Assembly (NCBI GenBank): GCA_900547755.1 | Contig: URIC01000043.1 | Coordinates: 1 to 21,514 of the forward strand | DNA length: 21,514 nt | From: an uncultured Bacteroidales bacterium | GTDB lineage: Bacteria; Bacteroidota; Bacteroidia; Bacteroidales; Muribaculaceae | Reading direction: 5' to 3' | In this document: piece after piece, positions 15,995 to 21,514 of the stretch | Layout of the letters: the number at the start of each line of letters is the position of its first letter | How positions within the stretch are numbered: position 1 is the stretch's first letter | Translations under genes and position numbers: made by a program | Notes under the pieces: model-generated | Database searches by the model: none | The model's input: only the letters and a program-made list of their open reading frames with translations | What the model was told of the DNA's origin: nothing

Positions 15995-16022
15995 GATTTC
16001 AAGGGTATTACCCCTTGAAATC
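15995..16022. repeat. Perfect 11-bp inverted repeat upstream of the TPR/AraC regulator
   Basis: Arms GATTTCAAGGG (15995-16005) and CCCTTGAAATC (16012-16022) pair perfectly around a 6-base loop. A further GATTTC copy lies exactly 10 bases to the left (15985-15990). The repeat lies between the predicted regulator promoter (16090-16097) and its start codon, so it would be transcribed as a hairpin or could act as an operator, for example for autoregulation. No U-tract is seen on either side. Confidence 0.5.
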
Positions 16023-16089
16023 ATTAAAATTCGCCAACTGCTTGACCAATATGAGAGCATTTGCCGGAGTGCTTTCTCCGGTTGCCCTG

Positions 16090-16097
16090 CAAAGATA
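16090..16097 (-). promoter_or_regulatory. -7 element candidate for the TPR/AraC regulator
   Basis: The minus strand reads TATCTTTG followed by CAGG, a very typical TAnnTTTG element. The nearest TTG is only 16 bases upstream, shorter than usual, so the -33 half is weak. Transcription would begin near 16084 and leave a leader of about 240 bases. The rest of the 490-base divergent gap holds the inverted repeat at 15995-16022 and the ridA promoter. Confidence 0.45.
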
Positions 16098-16227
16098 GAT
16101 AAAAATATCAAAACAACCTCATTGATTTACTGGTTTTAATCCATAATTAAGCAGTTCAGTCACGTAATACATCGGCGATTTGATGTTTTTCCCTAAATTC
16201 AAGAACGAAATGCAGCAGTCGCCGCGC

Positions 16228-16258
16228 TTGGTTGTTTCAATTAATTTTCGTAATTTCG
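16228..16258 (+). promoter_or_regulatory. Bacteroidota-type promoter for ridA
   Basis: TTG (16228-16230), 20 bases, then TAATTTCG (16251-16258), one base off the TAnnTTTG element. Transcription would start near 16263, giving a leader of about 70 bases. Confidence 0.6.
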
Positions 16259-16333
16259 CAGTGTGGTTGCGGATACTTCCGACTCCTGCTCCACTCACAT
16301 AAAATTGTAATTCCCAAATAAAGCATTTACATC

Positions 16334-16708
16334 ATGAAGAAAGAAATCAACGCAGCCGGCGCACCCGGCGCTATCGGTCCTTACAGCCAGGCCATCGAGG
16401 CCGGCGGTTTCCTCTATGTTTCCGGTCAGCTTCCCATCAACGCCGCCGACGGAACAATGCCCGCCGACATCAAGGGTCAGACCACTCAGAGCCTCGAGAA
16501 TGTGAAGGCTATCCTCGCCGAGGCCGGCGCCACTACCGACAACGTAGTCAAGACAACCGTTTTCCTTGCCGACATGAGCCTGTTCGGCCCCATGAACGAG
16601 GTTTACGCCACATACTTCTCAAAGCCTTTCCCCGCACGCTGCGCCTTCGCCGTGAAGGAACTCCCCAAGCAGGCATTAGTGGAAATAGAGGTCATAGCAA
16701 AACTCTGA
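16334..16708 (+). CDS. ridA: RidA family reactive-intermediate deaminase
   Basis: This small trimeric cytosolic enzyme hydrolyses reactive enamine/imine intermediates, such as 2-aminoacrylate, released by PLP enzymes. Its 124 residues are a standard YjgF/YER057c/UK114 length. Recognisable parts are GAIGPYSQA (12-20), LYVSGQLP (27-34), and the active-site arginine Arg102 in PARCAFAV, followed by LPKQALVEIE (110-119). It has its own promoter and is followed by a strong terminator that also overlaps the region just before the ABC-F gene. Nothing in the protein looks unusual. Confidence 0.95.
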   Translation: MKKEINAAGAPGAIGPYSQAIEAGGFLYVSGQLPINAADGTMPADIKGQTTQSLENVKAILAEAGATTDNVVKTTVFLADMSLFGPMNEVYATYFSKPFPARCAFAVKELPKQALVEIEVIAKL

Positions 16709-16760
16709 AATCAAGAGGCTATTTTAAAATAAACGGCCTCAAACTCATCCTAAGAACTAC

Positions 16761-16798
16761 AAAGGTCATGGGGCGCACACCGGCTCCATGACCTTTTT
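16761..16798 (+). terminator. Intrinsic terminator between ridA and the ABC-F gene (possible attenuator)
   Basis: Arms AAAGGTCATGG (16761-16771) and CCATGACCTTT (16786-16796) pair perfectly over 11 bp with a 14-base loop and run into five T. The hairpin ends only 16 bases before the predicted GTG start of the ABC-F gene. A tiny frame, MGRTPAP then TGA (16768-16791), lies entirely inside it. A further hairpin, GAGGC/GCCTC at 16713-16738, precedes it. Confidence 0.85.
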
Positions 16799-16814
16799 CA
16801 ACCCCCATGTACAA

Positions 16815-18611
16815 GTGGTAAGTTATCTGCAAATAGAAGGGCTGACAAAAAGCTACGGCGACAGACTGCTCTTCGCCGACGTCACATTCGGCATCTACGA
16901 GGGAGACAAAGTCGGCATCATCGCCCCCAACGGTACGGGCAAATCCACCCTGCTCTCCATTATCGCCGGCACCGAGGAGGCCGACAGCGGCTCGGTAATC
17001 TTCCGCAACGGCCTGCGTGTGGGCTTCCTTGCCCAGACGCCGCAGTTCGCCCCTTCACAGACATTACTTTCCTACGTGGCCGCCGGTGCCCCCGCCGACC
17101 CGCACTCGGAGACAGACCCGCAGACTGCCGCCCTCAGCCTCATCGGCTCCATGCGTCTCCCATCTCCGGACAGCCTCATGGGCTCCCTCTCCGGCGGCGA
17201 GGCCAAACGGGCCTCCCTGGCGCGGCTGCTCTTGGGCGGGCCGGATATGCTTCTGCTGGACGAGCCTACCAACCACCTGGACATCGACATGGTGGAGTGG
17301 CTGGAAAATTGGCTCTCCCGCTCACGCGCCACAATGCTGATGGTGACCCATGACCGCTATTTCCTGGACCGCGTGTGCAACAAGATTATAGAGATAGACC
17401 GACAGCAGATTTACACTTACAAGGGTAATTACGACTATTACCTGGCCAAGCGTGCCGAGCGCCAGGAGGCATTGGATGCCGAGCTTGCCCGAGTCAAGAA
17501 CCTGCTGCGCACCGAGCTGGAATGGATGCGCCGCCAGCCACAGGCCCGTGGTTCCAAAGCCAAATATCGAATCGACAACTTCCACGACCTGGAACGCCGT
17601 CGCCGCGAGGGTGGCGCCTCCCGCTCCAAAGAAATGGCTCTGCATGGCAACAACACCTATATCGGAAACAAGATTTTCGAAGCACAGCATGTATCCAAGG
17701 CATGGGGCGACAAGGTGATTCTGCATGACTGGAACTATATCTTCGCCCGCTTTGACAAAGTCGGAATAGTAGGCGACAACGGCGTGGGCAAGTCCACACT
17801 CATAAAAATGCTGCTCGGCGAAGTGGCTCCCGACTCGGGACATTTCGACATAGGCGCCACTGTCCGGTTCGGATATTACAGCCAGCAGGGGATGCGGTTT
17901 GACGAGAACATGAAGGTGATAGACGCCGTGCGCGAGATTGCCGAAACGGTTAGAATCGACGACAAGACGGTGCTGACCGCCTCTCAGTTCCTGACACGTT
18001 TCCTCTTCAGCCCGGCCACCCAACAGAACTATGTGTACAAGCTGAGCGGCGGCGAGCGCCGCCGCCTGTATCTGGCCACAGTGCTTATGCGCTCCCCCAA
18101 TTTCCTGATTCTGGACGAGCCGACCAACGACCTTGACATTCCCACTCTCGCCATCCTCGAAGACTATCTGGCCTCCTTCAAGGGTTGCGTGATTGCGGTG
18201 AGCCACGACCGTTATTTCCTGGACCGTGTGGCGGAACACCTATTCGTGATGGAGGGGAACGGCACCGTACGCGACTTCCCGGGAGACTATTCCACCTACC
18301 GCCATTGCCTGCAAGCCGAGCGCAAGGAGCGCAAAGCCGCCGAGACACAGGTCAAGACCGCTGCGGCCGCTCCGAAACCAAGAGCTGACAAGCCGGCACG
18401 GCTCACATACAAGGAGACCAAAGAATTGGAGGCATTGCAGGAAGAGTTGCCGCGTCTGGAAGAGGAAAAATCCTCTTTGGAGAAATCCATGAGCAGCGGC
18501 ACCCTTAGCCCCGAAGCCCTGCGCACCGCCGGCGAGCGCATCTCCGAGCTGATAGACCTGATAGACGAGAAAGAACTACGCGCCCTGGAACTGATGGAAA
18601 AGCAGAACTAA
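16815..18611 (+). CDS. ABC-F family ATPase (Uup-like)
   Basis: A soluble 598-residue protein with two ABC ATPase domains and no membrane segments; ABC-F proteins act on the ribosome to relieve stalling or protect against antibiotics. Domain 1 has APNGTGKST (37-45), LSGGE and LLLDEPTNHLD. Domain 2 has GDNGVGKST, LSGGERRR and LILDEPTNDLD. A charged linker lies between them, and a C-terminal coiled coil (roughly the last 70 residues) resembles that of Uup. The start is set at GTG 16815 (MVSYLQIEGLTKSYG). The earlier ATG at 16788 lies inside the terminator stem, and its nine extra residues do not fit the family. No promoter was found between the terminator and the gene, so expression may depend on read-through. 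Resistance versus housekeeping role cannot be told. Confidence 0.9.
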   Translation: MVSYLQIEGLTKSYGDRLLFADVTFGIYEGDKVGIIAPNGTGKSTLLSIIAGTEEADSGSVIFRNGLRVGFLAQTPQFAPSQTLLSYVAAGAPADPHSETDPQTAALSLIGSMRLPSPDSLMGSLSGGEAKRASLARLLLGGPDMLLLDEPTNHLDIDMVEWLENWLSRSRATMLMVTHDRYFLDRVCNKIIEIDRQQIYTYKGNYDYYLAKRAERQEALDAELARVKNLLRTELEWMRRQPQARGSKAKYRIDNFHDLERRRREGGASRSKEMALHGNNTYIGNKIFEAQHVSKAWGDKVILHDWNYIFARFDKVGIVGDNGVGKSTLIKMLLGEVAPDSGHFDIGATVRFGYYSQQGMRFDENMKVIDAVREIAETVRIDDKTVLTASQFLTRFLFSPATQQNYVYKLSGGERRRLYLATVLMRSPNFLILDEPTNDLDIPTLAILEDYLASFKGCVIAVSHDRYFLDRVAEHLFVMEGNGTVRDFPGDYSTYRHCLQAERKERKAAETQVKTAAAAPKPRADKPARLTYKETKELEALQEELPRLEEEKSSLEKSMSSGTLSPEALRTAGERISELIDLIDEKELRALELMEKQN

Positions 18612-18627
18612 TCAATATCAACGCATA

Positions 18628-18656
18628 AAAAAAGGAGGCCGAAAGCCTCCTTTTTT
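18628..18656. terminator. Bidirectional terminator between the ABC-F gene and the transporter gene
   Basis: GGAGGC and GCCTCC pair around CGAAA (18634-18650), flanked by A-tracts on the left and T-tracts on the right. It gives a proper U-tail on both strands and serves the two convergent genes. Confidence 0.9.
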
Positions 18657-18675
18657 CATATCTATACTTTGTGCG

Positions 18676-20400
18676 TCAGCTGAAGAAGAACAAAATCAAC
18701 AGCTGAGCCATAATCACGCGCATGAACATCGTCAGCGGGTATACAGTGGAATATGCGACAGCCGGGGCATCATTGCCGGCCACCTTGTTGCCATAGGCGA
18801 GCGCGGGAGGGTCGGTGTAGCCACCGCTCATAAGTCCCATAATCGTAAGGTAGTTGAGTTTGTACTTGCCTCGTGCAATAATACCTACCACCAACAGCGG
18901 GAGCAAGGTTATTATAAAGCCATTCAACACCCATACGGCACCGGTGGGGGTGAACACCGTCTCTGCGAACTTGGCGCCCGCCGCTATACCAACCGAAGCG
19001 AGGAACAGACAGATACCTATCTCCCGCAACAGCAGGTTGGCCGACGAGGAGGTGTATGTCACCAGATGATATTTGTGGCCGTAGTTACTGATAAGGATAG
19101 CCACAATCAGCGGGCCGCCGGCGAGACCCAAACGCATGGGCACGCTCATGCCGGGGAAGGAAAGAGGTATGCTGCCCACTACAATGCCGAGGAAGATGCC
19201 GATAAACATCGTGACGAGGTTAGGCTCGTTGAGGTGCTTCTGGGAGTTGCCAAGACGGGCCGCCAGACGGCTTATGTCCTCCTCCTTGCCCACCACCGTA
19301 AGACGGTCGCCTATCTGCAAACGCAGGTTGGGCGACGCCAGCAGGTCCACACCCGCACGGGTGACGCGGGTCACATTGAGCTTGAAACCCATACGAAGGC
19401 GCAGCTCTCCGAGTTTCTTACCGTTGTATTCATTTTTTGTCACCACCACTCTGCGGCTCACCACATGGGAATGGTTGGGGTCGAACTCTTCGGCGCTCTC
19501 CCAGTCCATCTCCACCACCGGGCCGAGGAAACGACGGAAAATCTCCTCGTCCTGCACGGAAATCACAGCCATGAGGCTGTCGTTCATCTCCAGCACAGTG
19601 GAAGCCGTAGGTATGACAAGAGTTCCGTCGGCCTTACGCAGGCGGGAAATCACGAAGTTTCGGGAAATGAGGTCGTGCAGCTTGGATATGGAGAGACCGC
19701 TGATAAGCTCGTTGCTCACCTCGAAGGTCACAACATGAGGTTTGAGCTGCGAGTGGTCCTTGTCCTCCTCCACCTTGCGTATTTCATCGTCCACATTAAT
19801 CCTGTAAAGGCGACGGATAATCAGCATCGCTACGATTATGCCTATCACGCCCAAGGGGTAAGCGGCAGCGTAACCCATGGACATATCCTGACTGAAAGTC
19901 TCGGCCAGCGCCTGATTGTCCGGCATAGCCATCAGCACGGTCTGCTGGGCGGCACCGAGTCCGGGAGTATTGGTCACGGCACCGCTCATGACACCTACCA
20001 TTTCGGAAATCCTTACAGAACCGGTGTCACCGCCCTGCACATAGTAAAGGCCTACCATAATTGCCACATTCAGCAGAATACCTATCAGAGCCAGTACGTT
20101 CAGGCGCACTCCTCCCTCCTTGAATGAGGAGAAGAAGCCTGGACCTACCTGCATACCGATGCTGAAAATGAATAGGATAAGGCCGAAATCCCTCAAGAAA
20201 TTCAACGTGTCCGGAGCGGCGGTGTAGTGAAAATGTCCCATCAGGATACCCACGAACAGAACGAAGGTAACACCGAGCGACACACCGAAAATTTTAATTT
20301 TACCCAACCAGATGCCGGTAAAAATCACGAAGCTATACAGCAAAATCGTGCTTGCCAGCGATTCCTGTCCGGGTTTCAATAATTCAATTAACCAATCCAT
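18676..20400 (-). CDS. AspT/YidE/YbjL-type antiporter with two RCK_C (TrkA-C) domains
   Basis: A 574-residue inner-membrane protein of the aspartate-alanine exchanger family. It has an N-terminal block of about five or six hydrophobic helices (roughly residues 15-190), a soluble cytoplasmic middle of two TrkA-C-like regulatory domains (about 205-370), and a second hydrophobic block to the C-terminus. The duplicated Asp-Al_Ex motif appears as GLILFIFSIGMQVGPGFF in the first half and in ICLFLASVGIAAGAKF in the second. The substrate is unknown; a dicarboxylate or amino acid is likely for the family. It lies divergent to meso-diaminopimelate dehydrogenase and convergent with the ABC-F gene. The start MDWLIELLKPG is well placed before the first helix. 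Confidence 0.9.
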   Translation of the reverse strand: MDWLIELLKPGQESLASTILLYSFVIFTGIWLGKIKIFGVSLGVTFVLFVGILMGHFHYTAAPDTLNFLRDFGLILFIFSIGMQVGPGFFSSFKEGGVRLNVLALIGILLNVAIMVGLYYVQGGDTGSVRISEMVGVMSGAVTNTPGLGAAQQTVLMAMPDNQALAETFSQDMSMGYAAAYPLGVIGIIVAMLIIRRLYRINVDDEIRKVEEDKDHSQLKPHVVTFEVSNELISGLSISKLHDLISRNFVISRLRKADGTLVIPTASTVLEMNDSLMAVISVQDEEIFRRFLGPVVEMDWESAEEFDPNHSHVVSRRVVVTKNEYNGKKLGELRLRMGFKLNVTRVTRAGVDLLASPNLRLQIGDRLTVVGKEEDISRLAARLGNSQKHLNEPNLVTMFIGIFLGIVVGSIPLSFPGMSVPMRLGLAGGPLIVAILISNYGHKYHLVTYTSSSANLLLREIGICLFLASVGIAAGAKFAETVFTPTGAVWVLNGFIITLLPLLVVGIIARGKYKLNYLTIMGLMSGGYTDPPALAYGNKVAGNDAPAVAYSTVYPLTMFMRVIMAQLLILFFFS

Positions 20401-20471
20401 TTATAAATAATTGCCTGTGTTTTATCAGGATAGATAAGATTTCCTTTATTTAGGGTTACGAAAAATCCCTG

Positions 20472-20479
20472 CAAAGGTA
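20472..20479 (-). promoter_or_regulatory. -7 element candidate for the transporter gene
   Basis: The minus strand reads TACCTTTGCAGG, matching TAnnTTTG, about 70 bases upstream of the transporter start. No TTG occurs at the expected -33 distance. Confidence 0.45.
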
Positions 20480-20591
20480 CAAAAAAAAATTCATTTGGCG
20501 ACGGGAATTTTATCCTCTTGCGCGTTATATAGGTGTGACGAATAGAAGGAGCAGTCCGTCAACGTCATCTAACAAGTTATTTCCCAAGTAT

Positions 20592-21491
20592 ATGAAAAAG
20601 ATTAGAGCCGCCGTAGTAGGCTACGGCAACATCGGCAAGTATGCGTTGCAGGCCCTGGAGGCCGCCCCCGATTTCGAGATTGCCGGCATCGTGCGCCGTC
20701 AGGGCGCCAAAGACTGTCCGCCTGAACTGACACCTTACAAAGTGAGCGACAATATCGATGACCTTGGCAAAGTGGATATCGCCCTTTTGGCTGTGCCGAC
20801 ACGCAAAGTGGAGGAATATGCCGTAGGACTTCTGCACAAGGGGATAAACACTGTAGACAGTTTCGACATACACACTCAGATACCGGGGCTACGCTCCCGC
20901 CTGGACGCCGAGGCCAAGGGGGCCGAAGCCGTAAGCATAATCAGCGCCGGCTGGGACCCGGGGTCCGACTCCGTGGTACGCGCACTGATGCAGGCTTGCG
21001 CTCCCGAGGGCGTTACATACACCAACTTCGGTCCGGGACGCTCCATGGGACACACAGTGGCTGTAAAAGCCATTCCCGGCGTAAAGGACGCTCTGTCCAT
21101 GACTATTCCTTTGGGCACCGGCATACACCGCCGCATGGTCTACATCGAGCTTGAAGACGGCGCCGATTTCAGCGCTGTGGCCGACGCTATCAAAGCTGAC
21201 CCCTATTTCGCCTCGGATGAGACTCATGTATTTGCCGTAGAGAGCGTGGATGCGCTCAACGATGTGGGCCACGGAGTGAACATGACCCGCAAAGGAGTGA
21301 GCGGCAAGACCCACAACCAGCTTTTCGAGTTTGACATGAAGATAAACAACCCGGCTCTCACCGGCCAGGTGATGGTAGGCTGTGCCCGGGCCGCGATGCG
21401 CCAGCTTCCCGGTTGCTACACCATGATTGAAATACCGGTAGCGGACCTGCTGTCATGCAGCCGCGAAGAGGCTGTGGCCCGTCTCGTATGA
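20592..21491 (+). CDS. ddh: meso-diaminopimelate D-dehydrogenase
   Basis: This NADPH-dependent enzyme makes meso-diaminopimelate directly from tetrahydrodipicolinate and ammonium, feeding both peptidoglycan and lysine synthesis. From ATG 20592 it has 299 residues, the usual short form. The Rossmann motif VVGYGNIGKYAL is at 8-19, DSFDIHTQIPGL at 89-100, and the substrate-binding segment SAGWDPGSDSV at 118-128 with SMGHTVAVKAI at 151-161. The frame stays open to 20535, but the extra 19 residues are Ser-rich and precede the clear MKKIRAAVVGYG start. No clear promoter was found in the divergent 190-base gap. Confidence 0.94.
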   Translation: MKKIRAAVVGYGNIGKYALQALEAAPDFEIAGIVRRQGAKDCPPELTPYKVSDNIDDLGKVDIALLAVPTRKVEEYAVGLLHKGINTVDSFDIHTQIPGLRSRLDAEAKGAEAVSIISAGWDPGSDSVVRALMQACAPEGVTYTNFGPGRSMGHTVAVKAIPGVKDALSMTIPLGTGIHRRMVYIELEDGADFSAVADAIKADPYFASDETHVFAVESVDALNDVGHGVNMTRKGVSGKTHNQLFEFDMKINNPALTGQVMVGCARAAMRQLPGCYTMIEIPVADLLSCSREEAVARLV

Positions 21492-21514
21492 GAATTTACC
21501 CTATATAACCGACG

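Noticed and set aside
15862..16098. A 78-codon plus-strand open frame in the divergent gap before ridA
   Set aside because: It overlaps the inverted repeat and the predicted minus-strand promoter, has no promoter or family resemblance, and its composition follows the AT-rich gap.
16788..16814. ATG at 16788 as the start of the ABC-F gene
   Set aside because: It falls inside the terminator stem and adds nine residues not seen in the family; GTG at 16815 gives the usual MVSYLQIE start.
19066..20127. A 353-codon plus-strand open frame opposite the transporter gene
   Set aside because: It is the complement of a clear membrane transporter and is rich in His and Arg with no motif.
1..21514. Insertion sequences, CRISPR arrays, tRNA or rRNA genes, phage genes
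   Set aside because: No transposase, integrase, regularly spaced repeats or tRNA/rRNA-like sequence was seen on either strand.

Overview
The window reads as a chromosomal segment of a Bacteroidota bacterium, most likely order Bacteroidales and possibly a Muribaculaceae-like gut commensal. Three things point there. Several genes are preceded by the phylum's promoter type (TTG, about 20 bp, TAnnTTTG). Shine-Dalgarno sites are weak or absent. The gene content includes a BspA-like leucine-rich-repeat protein with a C-terminal sorting-type tail, a membrane-anchored TPR/AraC regulator and meso-diaminopimelate dehydrogenase. The family-level guess is inference only.

Layout. At 1-120, the last codons of a plus-strand gene (probably a PD-(D/E)XK nuclease with C-terminal Fe-S cysteines) end at a strong terminator. 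At 133-3247 a minus-strand cluster reads holB (DNA polymerase III delta'), a sugar-phosphate nucleotidyltransferase, then galE. At 3431-5018 lies gdhA with its own promoter, a long structured leader and a terminator. From 10781 down to 5193 runs a compact minus-strand operon: panC, panD, ffh, folD, a CapA-like lipoprotein and a diacylglycerol-kinase-family lipid kinase, with gaps of only 7-35 bases. At 10984-11328 is a protein-free transcription unit with its own promoter and terminator; I interpret it as a structured noncoding RNA of about 310 nt with a predicted pseudoknot. At 11575-15843 are a secreted BspA-like protein and, upstream on the same strand, a membrane-bound TPR/AraC-type regulator. 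From 16228, on the plus strand, are ridA and an ABC-F ATPase separated by an intrinsic terminator. At 18676-20400 (minus) is an AspT/YidE-type transporter, and at 20592-21491 (plus) is meso-diaminopimelate dehydrogenase.

How they fit together. Most genes are housekeeping: replication, SRP targeting, one-carbon and pantothenate metabolism, ammonium assimilation, cell-wall precursor and sugar-nucleotide supply. The most unusual part is 10984-11366. The RNA there has two 11-bp long-range helices that cross each other. Upstream of its promoter is an 18-bp palindrome matching 17 of 18 bases of another one upstream of the gdhA promoter. The two palindromes lie about 20 bp (two helical turns) apart in distance from their promoters. 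This suggests that one regulator controls both glutamate dehydrogenase and the RNA. The RNA's identity, the operator and the regulator are all inferred from sequence alone.
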